A DNA stretch of 64,000 nt, from positions 62,001-126,000 of the forward strand of contig NZ_JAQITC010000005.1 of NCBI RefSeq assembly GCF_028618525.1. The letters are read 5' to 3'. Of the stretch, positions 1-11,000 are shown in pieces. How positions within the stretch are numbered: position 1 is the first letter of the stretch; every line of letters begins with the position of its first letter. This DNA comes from Bartonella sp. AU55XJBT (GTDB taxonomy: Bacteria > Pseudomonadota > Alphaproteobacteria > Rhizobiales > Rhizobiaceae). The position numbers were made by a program, and so were the translations under genes. A model generated the notes under the pieces. It was given only the letters and a program-made list of their open reading frames with translations, was not told where the DNA came from and did not search any database.

Positions 1-859
1 AGAACTGTTTGCGGAAAAAACAGTTTAAATACTATATCAAAAATTTTTCTTCAAAAAGATAATGATGGTCTCTCCATGGATAAAATAGTCATACATATTT
101 TCAATAAATTCATAATAAGATAAATCTAAGACCAATATATCAATTCATATAGATAATCTACCTTTGCAATTTGAATAATATTTTAAGATTTTTACTTGTT
201 AAATCTGTTAGTGTTAAATCAATGAAAGCTGTCCTCTTGCACATCACAATTGGAAGGTGGCATTGGTGGATGAAGATTATTGAAGACAAGCTATAAAGAG
301 ATTTTTATAAATTGTCTGAAATGCAAGCTGTTGCAACATTCATAGAAAGAAAATAATATGGTGGTGTTAATTTATATCTTGTTTTGTGGTACAGGCTTGC
401 ATCTTATTATTTAAATAAAAATAATATGCCCACTTTACTCTCCATGAGGACTGTCGTGAAATGCGGGCGATGAGTGCTGTGAGGTTTTTTTTAAATACGA
501 TTGCGAATTTATAGTAAATGGTATTTTGTTTTTTATAAAGCCATGACTTATTAAAGAAAAACATTTTTATCATCAAATATTCATATTTTTTGCATGAATG
601 ATTATTCGTAAAAAAGGATGTTCTATAAATCCATTTTATTTGATAAAGAAACTCAAGAATGTCATGTAAAGTGCCATATGTTACGGCTTTGAGAGCTGTT
701 GACACTTGATTGTTTTTTCCGAAATATTTTTATGTCAATCATTTATACGATATTTGAAATTTTAGAAAATTTTCAGTTGATTGATTGAAGATTAAATATT
801 GTTCGCGCCTTTTTTATTTTATCAATTTTTTATTATGATAAAATAAAATGCTCTATGCA
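1..859. other. AT-rich intergenic stretch, no supported gene
   Basis: No recognisable gene lies in these 859 bases. At the left edge, bases 3-10 and 18-25 form an 8-bp inverted repeat (AACTGTTT/AAACAGTT), possibly the stem of a terminator belonging to a gene outside the window. Bases 213-249 resemble the dispersed repeat described elsewhere in this annotation. A 112-codon open frame on the minus strand (367-705) is rich in Lys, Phe, Tyr and Ile, as expected of chance translation of AT-rich DNA, and resembles nothing I know, so I do not call it. Bases 817-845 contain a 9-bp AT-only inverted repeat (ATTTTATCA/TGATAAAAT) just beyond the end of trkH, without a following T run on the trkH strand. 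Confidence 0.6.
213..249 (+). repeat. Possible fourth copy of the dispersed repeat
   Basis: GTTAAATCAATGAAAGC then CTCTTGCACATCACAA shares the spacing and much of the sequence of the three better copies. The match is weaker and no integrase residue pattern follows, so this is tentative. Confidence 0.35.
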
Positions 860-2266
860 TTAGAATTGTTCACGCCAGAAAGCGGGAATAAAAAGGACGA
901 ATATTGTTATGATTTCAAGGCGTCCAGCTAACATTAGAAAACTTAAAATCCATAAAGCATTATCGTTTATGCTAGAGAAATTACCAGCGGGGCCAATAAT
1001 ATCTCCAAAGCCTGGACCAACATTTGAAAGTGCTGTTAAGACGCCTGTAAAGGCAGAGGTAAAGTCGAGACCGGTTGTGAGTAAAAGTGCAGTGCCGATA
1101 ACAAGGCAGAACATATAAAGACAGACAAAAAACAAAACAGCTTGAGCAACATCGTTTGATATATTTGAGTGATCGTAGCGTGCCTTTACAATGACATTAG
1201 GAGAAAGAAGTTTTTCTATATTTGTTTGTGTAATACGCCAAAGAATAATGAGGCGATTGATTTTCATGCCACCAGAAGTAGAACCAGCACACCCGCCTGT
1301 AAAAGAAACAATGAAGAAAATTCCAAGCGCAAAGGGTCCCCAAAGTTGATAATCTTCAGCACTGTAACCTGTGGTGCTAATAATAGATGAAAGGTGAAAA
1401 ATGACATCAAGGAAAATCAAGTGGAAAGCACGATGATCATGAAACCGTAACCATGCTGCTAAAGCAAAGCTGAAAAGGAGAACGATATGGAGAAAAACAA
1501 TCACTTGTGGGTCAAGGAAGCGTTTGGAGTGTCCAGGAAGGACTAATTTAACATAAAGTACGAAGGGTAAAGCAGAAAGCAACATGAAGATTGTTGCAAT
1601 AATTAAGATAGCTGGTTTATCAGAAAAATAGCCAAAAGAAGCATCATGCGTTGAAAAACCAGCAGTTGCGACCGTACTCATTGCATGGTTAATAGCATCA
1701 AATAAATTCATGCCTGCGGCAAAATAAGAAAGCATACAAGCCAATGTGAGCCCAACATAAGCGATGATAATTCCGTTCGCAATTTGATTGATACGGGGCA
1801 ATATTTTTTCAGATTTATCAGATGACTCCATATGAAAAAGCCGTACACCCCCTACACGCAGTGAAGGCAAAAGCAAGAGGGCTAAACCGATAAAACCAAT
1901 GCCCCCAATCCAGCATATAATAGAACGCCATAACACAATACTTCGCGATAAATGATCAAGACCAGAAAGGACTGTGGAGCCTGTTGTTGTAATTCCCGAG
2001 ACAGATTCAAAAATGGCTCCTGCGAGAGAAATGGGAAGAGGGGAAAGATAAAGAGGTAAGGCCCCCACGATGCTTCCAGTGAGCCAAAGACAAACAGTGA
2101 GCATAAAGCCAAGCCGTGCTGAAAAACGACAAGTAGCTCCCTTCGTTGCTAAGAGAATCAGCGTTGCTAACATGGTGGTTATGGCACAAGAATAGAGAAA
2201 GGTTATCCCATTATGGTTTTTGTCATGCAAATCCACCAAAATTGGCAAAAGCATTGCGCCTCCCAT
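860..2266 (-). CDS. trkH: TrkH family potassium uptake membrane protein
   Basis: Inner-membrane, ion-translocating subunit of the Trk potassium uptake system; it normally works with the NAD-binding regulator TrkA, which is not in this window. The four pore-loop signatures of the family are visible in order: TTGSTVLSG, STVATAGFST, ISTTGYSAED and LSNVGPGFGD, separated by hydrophobic helices. At 468 residues it is about 15 short of the E. coli protein (483). The missing part is encoded upstream: the frame stays open for 18 more codons and reads VIFQFIINVCARFALI just before the first ATG, which looks like the first membrane helix, but no ATG, GTG or TTG occurs there. Either a rare start such as ATT is used or the original start was lost. 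It is divergent from trxB. Identification is secure; the start is not. Confidence 0.9.
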   Translation of the reverse strand: MGGAMLLPILVDLHDKNHNGITFLYSCAITTMLATLILLATKGATCRFSARLGFMLTVCLWLTGSIVGALPLYLSPLPISLAGAIFESVSGITTTGSTVLSGLDHLSRSIVLWRSIICWIGGIGFIGLALLLLPSLRVGGVRLFHMESSDKSEKILPRINQIANGIIIAYVGLTLACMLSYFAAGMNLFDAINHAMSTVATAGFSTHDASFGYFSDKPAILIIATIFMLLSALPFVLYVKLVLPGHSKRFLDPQVIVFLHIVLLFSFALAAWLRFHDHRAFHLIFLDVIFHLSSIISTTGYSAEDYQLWGPFALGIFFIVSFTGGCAGSTSGGMKINRLIILWRITQTNIEKLLSPNVIVKARYDHSNISNDVAQAVLFFVCLYMFCLVIGTALLLTTGLDFTSAFTGVLTALSNVGPGFGDIIGPAGNFSSINDNALWILSFLMLAGRLEIITIFVLFIPAFWREQF

Positions 2267-2581
2267 GATTAACGCAAAACGTGCACAGACATTGATAATA
2301 AACTGAAAAATGACCGTTCCCTATCTTTGTATCTCTTTTTATTATGGTTTTGTGCTCATAAGAATTTACGTTTTTCTCTTTATAGGATAAAGACTAATTC
2401 TTAACATTAGCATGCCTTGATGAATTAGTAATCAGACCTTTTCATAAAACTTGAAAAGGAGTACATATATAACATAATTGAGATTATTGAAAAATATTTT
2501 TTTAAAAGACTGCATTCCATTATAATTTATAGAATTATTAAGTTGTAAAATAATTAAGTTGTAGAAAGTGAAGGGGATTTA
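2267..2581. other. Divergent trkH/trxB intergenic region
   Basis: The trkH side carries in-frame upstream codons that belong to the missing TrkH amino terminus (to about 2320). The trxB side holds an imperfect tandem repeat of about 17 bases (two copies of ATTAAGTTGTA within 2536-2565) directly ahead of the trxB ribosome binding site GAAGGGG (2570-2576). No promoter hexamers could be assigned with confidence. Confidence 0.45.
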
Positions 2582-3538
2582 ATGGTACAATCGCATATTC
2601 GTCTGCTGATTATTGGCTCGGGTCCGGCTGGTTATACAGCGGCGGTCTATGCGGCAAGAGCAATGCTCCAGCCGGTTTTAGTGACAGGCTTGCAGCAGGG
2701 GGGGCAATTGACAATTACAACGGATGTCGAAAATTATCCAGGTTTTGCTAACCCCATCCAAGGACCATGGTTGATGGAACAAATGGCAAAACAAGCTGAA
2801 AATATGGGGACAAAAATTGTCTATGATACGATTACAAAGGCAGATTTACTGAAGGATCCTTTTGTCTTATATGGGGATTCAGGAACACAATATTCTTGTG
2901 ATGCACTGATTATCGCAACAGGAGCCCAAGCACGCTGGCTTGGTTTAGAAAGTGAACAGACTTTTATGGGCGGTGGTGTTTCTGCTTGCGCTACATGTGA
3001 TGGCTTTTTTTATCGGGGTAAGGATGTTATTGTTGTAGGAGGAGGAAATACGGCCGTTGAAGAAGCTCTTTATTTATCGCATATAGCAAAAAGTGTAAGC
3101 GTGGTTCATCGGCGAGAAAAGTTTCGGGCAGAGAAAATTTTGCAAGATAGGTTATTTACTTGTAATAATGTACGTGTTCTTTGGGATCATGTGGTTGAAG
3201 AAATTGTAGGACTGCCAGCTCAGGGGGCAAAGGGAGCTGTTGTAACAGGGGCACGTTTGAAAAATGTCAAAACAGGTCATGAGATGAAAGTGGAAGCAGA
3301 GGGAATATTTATTGCCATTGGGCATGATCCTGCTGTTTCTCTGTTTGAAGGGCAACTGAAACAAAAAAGAGGCGGCTATTTATGGACAGCGCCGGATTCA
3401 ACAGCAACAAGTATTGCTGGTGTTTTTGCTGCAGGGGATGTAACAGATGAAACATTCCGACAAGCTGTAACAGCCGCGGGAAGGGGATGTATGGCAGCGT
3501 TAGAAGCAGAGCGGTTTTTGGATATATCTAAGCGTTAA
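2582..3538 (+). CDS. trxB: Thioredoxin-disulfide reductase
   Basis: Cytoplasmic flavoenzyme that reduces thioredoxin with NADPH and so supplies electrons for disulfide reduction and oxidative-stress defence. The FAD-binding GSGPAGYTAAVYAARA lies at residues 12-27, the redox-active CATC at 136-139 followed by DGFF, the NADPH-binding VVGGGNTAVEEA near 151-162 with the HRREKFRA element after it, and the C-terminal FAD motif GVFAAGDV near 281. The 318-residue length is typical. The start follows a clear GAAGGGG ribosome binding site. The lsrB-type regulator starts 42 bases downstream on the same strand, an arrangement conserved across Rhizobiales, so the two are probably co-transcribed. Confidence 0.97.
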   Translation: MVQSHIRLLIIGSGPAGYTAAVYAARAMLQPVLVTGLQQGGQLTITTDVENYPGFANPIQGPWLMEQMAKQAENMGTKIVYDTITKADLLKDPFVLYGDSGTQYSCDALIIATGAQARWLGLESEQTFMGGGVSACATCDGFFYRGKDVIVVGGGNTAVEEALYLSHIAKSVSVVHRREKFRAEKILQDRLFTCNNVRVLWDHVVEEIVGLPAQGAKGAVVTGARLKNVKTGHEMKVEAEGIFIAIGHDPAVSLFEGQLKQKRGGYLWTAPDSTATSIAGVFAAGDVTDETFRQAVTAAGRGCMAALEAERFLDISKR

Positions 3539-3580
3539 TAATTTATTAAAAATATAGAGAATCTAGAGGTAGGATTAATT

Positions 3581-4486
3581 GTGGCGCCACCGTTGGATTG
3601 GGATAAGTTAAGGGTATTTCATGCAGCAGCAGAAGCGGGATCTTTTACGCATGCGGCTCAAAAGCTTCATTTATCCCAATCAGCAGTTTCGCGACAGGTA
3701 TCGGCTTTAGAACAAGAGGTTGGTGTATCTTTATTCCTGCGTCATGCGCGTGGTTTGATTCTTACAGAACAGGGAGAAACTCTTTATCGTACAGCTCATG
3801 ATGTTTTGATGAAGCTTGAAAGTGTCCGTTTACAATTAAGTGAAAGCTACGCAAAACCAAGGGGGCATTTACGTGTGACCTCGACCTTCGGAATGGGGGC
3901 GGGGTGGATTGCAGAGCGTATGCCAGAATTTCTCAGTCTTTATCCTGATATGCAAGTTCAGCTTTTGCTTTCTGATGAAGAGCTTGATTTGACAATGTGT
4001 CATGCAGATTGTGCTGTTCGCCTCCATCAACCCCAACAACCTGATCTTATACAAAGAAAATTATTTACAATTCATATGCATGTTTATGCTTCGGAAAAGT
4101 ATATTGCAAATTATGGAAAACCGGAAAAATTGTCTGAGCTCGATGAACATCGTATTATTTCGTTCGGTGAACCTGTTCCTCCTTATTTATCTGGTTTAAA
4201 TTGGTTGGAAAAAGCCGGTAGAAGTGATGGATCATTGCGTGTTTCAGTCCTACAAATCAATAATATCATCTCAATAAAGAATGCGCTTATGCGTGATCTT
4301 GGGATTGCTGTGCTACCTGATTATATTGTCAATAATGATGAGCGTTTGGTACGTCTTTTTCCTGATATGGTTGATATTCCTTCTTTTGATACTTTTTTTT
4401 GTTACCCTTATAATTTAAAGAATTTAGCAAGGTTGAATGCTTTTCGAGATTATATTTTCTTAAAAGCACGTCAGTGGTCTTTTTAA
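3581..4486 (+). CDS. lsrB: LysR-family transcriptional regulator, LsrB/VtlR type
   Basis: LysR-type DNA-binding regulator. The winged helix-turn-helix fills residues 1-65 (FTHAAQKLHLSQSAVSRQVS) and a substrate-binding-like effector domain follows from about residue 90. The start is GTG, preceded by AGAGGTAGG. Immediate linkage to trxB and the amino-terminal sequence point to the LsrB (Sinorhizobium) / VtlR (Brucella) group. These proteins are known to control redox and surface-polysaccharide functions (LsrB) and, in Brucella, expression of the small RNA AbcR2 and virulence (VtlR). Two cysteines in the effector domain (MCHADC) could be redox-responsive, which is inference. A candidate AbcR-like RNA lies about 0.8 kb downstream, which supports the assignment. 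LysR membership is certain; the subgroup is likely. Confidence 0.85.
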   Translation: MAPPLDWDKLRVFHAAAEAGSFTHAAQKLHLSQSAVSRQVSALEQEVGVSLFLRHARGLILTEQGETLYRTAHDVLMKLESVRLQLSESYAKPRGHLRVTSTFGMGAGWIAERMPEFLSLYPDMQVQLLLSDEELDLTMCHADCAVRLHQPQQPDLIQRKLFTIHMHVYASEKYIANYGKPEKLSELDEHRIISFGEPVPPYLSGLNWLEKAGRSDGSLRVSVLQINNIISIKNALMRDLGIAVLPDYIVNNDERLVRLFPDMVDIPSFDTFFCYPYNLKNLARLNAFRDYIFLKARQWSF

Positions 4487-4570
4487 TATTCATATCTTAT
4501 TTATAACGAACAATTAATTGTTTTGCACCCTAAGACTCTCGTAATATTTTTTCATTCCAAATCTTTTTAT

Positions 4571-4609
4571 ATCGAATCAATCAACTCACTTTCTTGCACG
4601 TTACAAGCG
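4571..4609 (+). repeat. Dispersed repeat copy 1, upstream of integrase relic
   Basis: A roughly 37-base sequence beginning CGAATCAATCAA and containing the core CTTGCACGTTACAAG. Closely related copies lie at 34435-34474 (plus strand) and 49256-49294 (minus strand), and a weaker one near 213-249. In this copy and the 49 kb copy the repeat is followed by the remains of the same integrase family, so it is probably the upstream or attachment region of that element. Confidence 0.7.
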
Positions 4610-4619
4610 GGTGGGACGT

Positions 4620-5058
4620 ATGGATAAAATTTTTACGAGAAAGGTATGCCTCTTTCAAACCATCTCAAGTGCCAAGGGTTGTCGAAACATGGGGGCTGGC
4701 AAAATGTGTGATGGTACGGGTTTGCTCCTTCACAAGTATAAAGATGGAAGGTTTCAATAGCTTTTATGATTATAACATCCACATAGCGCTGTCGCAAGTT
4801 GAGGGAGAGTCTTGAGAGAGATTCCTTTAAATTTAAAACAAGCGTGCCTATTTATCTCATAATGATTTTTTCTGTTAGAGGTTGAGGTTACTTTGCTGAG
4901 AGCTGTATATCAAAGGATATGAGAAAAATAAACTTGGAGCTTGTTTGCATAGATTTTACTCTAGTTTACGCGATTGGTTCGCTGAAACAACCGATGCCTC
5001 TTATAAAGTTGCTAAAACCATTTTAGATCATACGGTGGAAGGGCTTTTGTGTGAATAA
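4620..5058 (+). pseudogene. Decayed phage-type tyrosine recombinase (integrase)
   Basis: Remains of an integrase of the family with an amino-terminal arm-binding domain. An open frame from ATG 4620 reads TISSAKG and then CDGTGLLLHKYKDG, matching the family pattern D-G-x-G-L-x-L, and stops at 4758. The next conserved block, normally Y-R-Y-x-I-H-G-R-R-R-E, survives in another frame as FYDYNIH, followed by LREIPL in the first frame. After a gap in which the core domain is missing, the carboxyl end is intact from 4948: HRFYSSLRDWFAETTD, then KTILDHTVEG, ending at TAA. The family's catalytic H-x-x-R is altered (HRFY). The gene has frameshifts, stops and an internal deletion and cannot be active. 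It sits between lsrB and the candidate small RNA. Boundaries are approximate. Confidence 0.8.
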
Positions 5059-5234
5059 ATACTCTTGCAGAAAGGGATAAAATATCCCTTATAAATTTTC
5101 TCAAATGTGAAGGTTACTATAACATTGAAAATTGGACAATCGTATGAGGATGATCTCTTTCTATTTAATGAAAGAAATACAAGATTGAGAAAAAATTAGA
5201 GCTATGTGTTTATTGCATAGCAGATACGCTTAAG

Positions 5235-5275
5235 TCTTTATTGTGCTTCTGCTTATAAAATGACATAGAATGCTA
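5235..5275 (+). promoter_or_regulatory. Possible promoter of the AbcR-like RNA
   Basis: TTGTGC (5241-5246) and TAGAAT (5266-5271) are loosely sigma-70-like with a long 19-base spacing, placing a start near 5278. In Brucella the LysR regulator VtlR activates abcR2, so a LysR site could overlap this region, but no convincing T-N11-A palindrome was fixed. Weak call. Confidence 0.25.
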
Positions 5276-5277
5276 TC

Positions 5278-5396
5278 TCTTGATTATGTTGCCTCCCATT
5301 GCATTTTCTTGAGTGTTCCCTTACGAAGATCTGTCAGATTGATTTTATCTCTGAGGATTTTCCAAATTTGCCGGACGTGTGTCCGGCTTTTTTTTA
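5278..5396 (+). ncRNA. Candidate AbcR/alpha-r15-like trans-acting small RNA
   Basis: About 120 bases ending in a near-perfect intrinsic terminator, with no plausible protein. It contains the exposed CU-rich element GCCTCCCATTGCA (5291-5303) and a second one, GTTCCCTTA (5314-5322). Both are anti-Shine-Dalgarno-like, as in AbcR RNAs that bind Hfq and repress ABC-transporter mRNAs. A small stem (TCAGA/TCTGA) lies between them and the terminator. In Sinorhizobium and Agrobacterium the abcR genes lie next to lsrB. Here the RNA follows lsrB on the same strand, with the integrase relic between. Size, terminator, motifs and neighbour agree, but identity as AbcR is inference from memory of the family. 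Only one copy was seen, whereas many relatives have two. The 5' end is estimated. Confidence 0.55.
5370..5396 (+). terminator. Strong intrinsic terminator of the small RNA
   Basis: Seven-base GC-rich stem GCCGGAC / GTCCGGC with a GTGT tetraloop, followed directly by nine T residues. It is the strongest terminator in the window and follows no protein gene, which is the main evidence for a transcript here. Confidence 0.9.
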
Positions 5397-6026
5397 TTTC
5401 TAAAAGAGTGTTTAGAAAATGTAATGCATGGGAAGATTGATAAGAAAAAATTTCAAAATTTATGAATATCAAACAAATTTGTTAGGTAGACTAAAAGCTC
5501 AATGAGAAATTTGAGAGAGTTTTATTCTGTTGTATCATAAAATTCTGTTAAAACTTTATATATGAAGTGTTTTTTATGAGAGTATGAGGATGAATATTAA
5601 GGGCTTGTTCATAATACCTATAAAGTTAATTAAATGGTTAATAGCAAAAACTTAAGAGAAATTGAACTATTTACACAACAGAGAGGGATAGACTCTTCTT
5701 CATTTTCTGGCGAAAAGGAAGCCAAGTAATAGAAAAGGTTTCATTATAAGGGCGATTATGTTGAAAAGTACGAGATTTTTCTTAGTGTTATAAATTGGAT
5801 AGAGAAAGCTAAACAGGTTTTTCATCTCTCATGACCACAGACTGACTCATTTATTTGATCACTAGATTTTTTTTGATCTTTATCTGCAGCTTCTATTTTT
5901 TTGTTATATTTATTCATGAATATTTTTGCTGAATCGATAGTCCCTGTGCTTAATATAGCTTTCGATAGTGTGTTAGATAAATTGATATTCGGCAAAAAAC
6001 AATCACAAGAGATGATGTTAAAAATT

Positions 6027-7551
<1,525 letters not shown>

Positions 7552-7761
7552 TTAAAGAGCTGCAAGGTTGCCAGCGGCAAATTTTCCTGAACGACGATCT
7601 TGAAGAACATCATAAGAAATTTTTTGCCCTTCATTAAGATTGGTTAGACCAGAACGCTCGACGGCGGAAATGTGTACAAATACATCTGCACTGCCATCGC
7701 TAGGTTGAATGAATCCGAAACCTTTTGTTGTATTAAACCACTTAACTGTTCCTGTAGACAT
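7552..7761 (-). CDS. cspA: Cold-shock family nucleic-acid-binding protein
   Basis: Small single-domain OB-fold protein of 69 residues that binds single-stranded RNA and DNA, probably as an RNA chaperone. Both RNA-binding signatures are present: KGFGFIQP (RNP1, residues 13-20) and DVFVHISA (RNP2). The start chosen gives MSTGTVKWFN, the usual amino terminus of the family, and is preceded by a good TAAGGAG ribosome binding site. The frame runs 18 codons further upstream, but that part has no family similarity and is probably 5' leader. It is monocistronic, with a strong terminator just downstream. Whether it is cold-induced cannot be judged here. Confidence 0.93.
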   Translation of the reverse strand: MSTGTVKWFNTTKGFGFIQPSDGSADVFVHISAVERSGLTNLNEGQKISYDVLQDRRSGKFAAGNLAAL

Positions 7762-7929
7762 AGGAAACTCCTTAGATATATAATTATATTGTGTATTGAA
7801 GCTATAATTCTTCAATACGGTTGTAGATCGAAATTAGGTGGGAGAAGTTTCGTCAAAAGTGCAGAACGCACAGGAAAGAAAGTCACGTAACCGAAAATTC
7901 GATAGAACCCATATAAAAGCCTTTAGCAT

Positions 7930-7956
7930 AAAAAGCAAGCTTTAATTGCTATTTTT
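7930..7956 (-). terminator. Possible carB terminator
   Basis: Short stem AGCAA/TTGCT with a seven-base loop, followed on the minus strand by TTTTT. It lies about 65 bases past the carB stop codon. The stem is short, so confidence is moderate. Confidence 0.45.
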
Positions 7957-8019
7957 TATACAAAGAGAAAATCAAGAAAGGGTATCAAAAGGCGTGCGCT
8001 TTTCCACCTAGGAAGAAAT

Positions 8020-11000
8020 TCAACTGAAATAACTTTGCAGGGAACGTACTTCAAGGCGCTTTTTTTTGAGTGCTTTGATTGCTTCTACGGCAGCTTCGGC
8101 TCCCGCTATTGTTGTATAATAGGGGACATTTTGCATGAGTGCTGCATAGCGTAATGATTTGGAATCTGAGATGGCACTGGCAGTGCTGGTTGTATTAAAA
8201 ATCAATTGAATTTGGCGATTACGAATAGCATCTTCAATATGCGGGTGTCCTTCTAGAACTTTGTTGATTTTTTTTGCTTCAACATGATGTTCAGTGAGAA
8301 ATTTTTGTGTTCCACTTGTGGCAACTACAGAAAAGCCAAGTTCTGTTAAACGTTTTACAGGATTTAAGATGCGTTTTTTGTCTTCATCTCTTACAGAAAC
8401 GAATAAAGTCCCTTCCTTAGGGAGTTTTACACCAGCTCCAAGTTGCGCTTTAGCAAAAGCAAGCGCAAACTCATAGTCAAGCCCCATAACTTCACCGGTT
8501 GAACGCATTTCTGGACCAAGAAGCGTATCAACACCTGAAAAGCGGGCAAAAGGAAACACGGCTTCCTTGACGGCAATATGTTGTTTTTTCTGCGAAGAAG
8601 GTAATCCACCATAAGCTTGGAGAGCATTGTGCAGCGTTTCTCCTGCCATAATACGTGCAGCCATTTTAGCAATAGGGCGACCAATTGTTTTCGCAACAAA
8701 TGGAACTGTCCGCGAAGCGCGGGGATTAACTTCTAAGACATAAATCGTGTCCTCTTTAATGGCATATTGTACATTCATTAAGCCACGAACATGAAGTGCT
8801 TGTGCTAATGCTTTTGTTTGGCGCTCTAATTCAGCGACGATGCTCTGTGAAAGCGTATGGACTGGTAAAGAACACGCTGAATCACCGGAGTGGATCCCTG
8901 CCTCTTCAATATGTTCCATAATCCCCACGATCAGTGTTTCTTTGCCATCACAAAGACAATCAACGTCTACTTCAATGGCTTCTGTTAGATAGGTGTCAAA
9001 GAGAAGCGGATTTTTACCAAGCAATATATTGATTTGTCCTGTTTTATCGTTGGGATAACGAGCTTTGATATCTTCTGGAATTAATTCAGACACACTTTCA
9101 AGTAAATAATTTTGCAAACTTCGTTCGTCACGGATAATTTGCATAGCACGCCCCCCTAAAACATAAGAGGGACGTACAACCAATGGGAATCCTAGTTCAT
9201 GGGCAATGAGGCGTGCTTGTTCGATAGAGTGGGCAATTCCATTTTTAGGTTGTGTTAAGTTAAGTTTAAATAATAGTTTTTGAAAGCGATCTCTATCTTC
9301 TGCTAAATCGATGGCGTCAGGAGAAGTGCCAAGGATGGGAATGTTGTGTTTTTCGAGAGCGCTTGCTAATTTTAAGGGTGTTTGTCCGCCAAATTGAACG
9401 ATGACTCCAACCAATTCACCTTTTTCCTGTTCCGCTTCTAAAATAGCGATAACATCTTCTGTTGTTAAAGATTCAAAGTAAAGACGATCAGAGGTATCAT
9501 AGTCAGTTGAGACGGTTTCAGGATTGCAGTTAATCATAATCGCTTCAAAGCCTGCATCACGTAGGGCAAAAGCCGCGTGGCAGCAACAGTAATCAAATTC
9601 AATTCCTTGTCCAATGCGGTTTGGACCACCGCCTAAGATAGCAATTTTTTTGCGTTCAGAAATCTGTGCTTCTGAGTGTTCTGTACCGGCAAAGGGAACT
9701 TCATATGTTGAATACATATAGGCTGTAGGAGAAGAAAATTCAGCAGCACAAGTATCAATACGTTTGAAGACTTGTTTAACATTTAGTGATTTGCGTAAAG
9801 CGGCGATATCATCGGGTTCTTTTCCGGTAAGGGTAGCTAATCGCGCATCCGAAAATCCCATAGCTTTTAACATACGTAAGTTATCTTGATCTTGAGGTAA
9901 TCCATGGATGCGGACACGCTGCTCCATTTCAACGATGGAGGCTATTTGTTCTAAAAACCACGGGTCAATTTTGCTGATTTGGTGAATTTCATTTAAGGGT
10001 AAGCCCGCGCGCATAGCTTCAGCAATATAGCGTAGACGGTCAGGACTTGGTATAGCAATGGCTGAGCGTATAGAACTTTTTTCATCACCTTCAGCATGTT
10101 CTGGGATGATAATTTCATCAAGACCTGTAAGACCAGTTTCAAGTCCACGGAGTGCTTTTTGTAATGATTCTTGAAAAGTACGTCCAATGGCCATGACCTC
10201 TCCTACAGATTTCATTGCAGTCGTAAGGACAGGTGACGACCCAGGAAATTTTTCGAAAGCAAAACGAGGAATTTTTGTCACGATATAGTCAATAGAAGGC
10301 TCAAATGATGCTGGTATCGCACCACCTGTGATATCATTTTTCAATTCATCAAGTGTATAGCCAACGGCGAGTTTTGCAGCTATCTTGGCAATGGGAAAAC
10401 CTGTTGCTTTTGAAGCAAGTGCTGAAGAGCGAGAAACGCGCGGATTCATTTCAATAACAATGAGACGCCCATTTTCAGGATTAACAGCAAACTGTACATT
10501 GGATCCTCCCGTTTCAACACCAATTTCACGCAAGACTGCAATCGAAGCATTGCGCATACGTTGATATTCCTTATCGGTTAAGGTGAGAGCAGGGGCTACA
10601 GTGATCGAATCACCGGTATGAATCCCCATTGGGTCAATATTTTCAATAGAACAAACAATGATACAGTTGTCGTTCTTATCACGAACAACTTCCATTTCAT
10701 ATTCTTTCCACCCTAAAACACTTTCTTCAATTAAAACTTCTGTTGTAGGAGAAGCTTCAAGCCCCCGTTCAATAATTTCATAAAATTCAGAGCGGTTATA
10801 CGCAATTCCACCCCCCGTCCCACCAAGGGTAAATGAAGGACGAATAATAGCTGGAAGCCCAACAACATCAAGCGCTTGAACTGCTTTTGCTGTTGCATGG
10901 GCGATATAATGCTGTTTGCGATCAGATTCGGTATGTCGCCAATTGCGTTCAAGTTCTTCGAGGGCTTTGTCAAGGGCAGCACCAGAAAGTTTTTCTTTAA

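Larger units (their letters stand above)
4487..6026. other. 1.5 kb intergenic region with integrase relic and sRNA
   Basis: No intact gene. In order it contains a copy of a dispersed repeat (4571-4609), a decayed integrase (4620-5058), a small inverted repeat GGGATA/TATCCC (5078-5093), a candidate small RNA with its terminator (about 5278-5396), and about 600 bases of AT-rich sequence in which nothing was recognised. Bases 5656-5770 show patchy similarity to 52437-52560. The region separates lsrB from aatA. Confidence 0.6.

Noticed and set aside
367..705. Open frame of 112 codons on the minus strand
   Set aside because: Composition is that of translated AT-rich DNA, no family resemblance, and no convincing ribosome binding site.
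909..1390. Two plus-strand open frames opposite trkH
   Set aside because: They are antisense to a clearly coding membrane-protein gene and have no family similarity.
4594..4815. A 73-codon gene at 4.6 kb
   Set aside because: It is a chance composite frame across the decayed integrase; the family-like residues switch frames within it.
5400..5472. A second AbcR-like RNA on the opposite strand (CTTCCCATGCATT)
   Set aside because: The shared hairpin has no T run on that strand, and no other structure supports a transcript.
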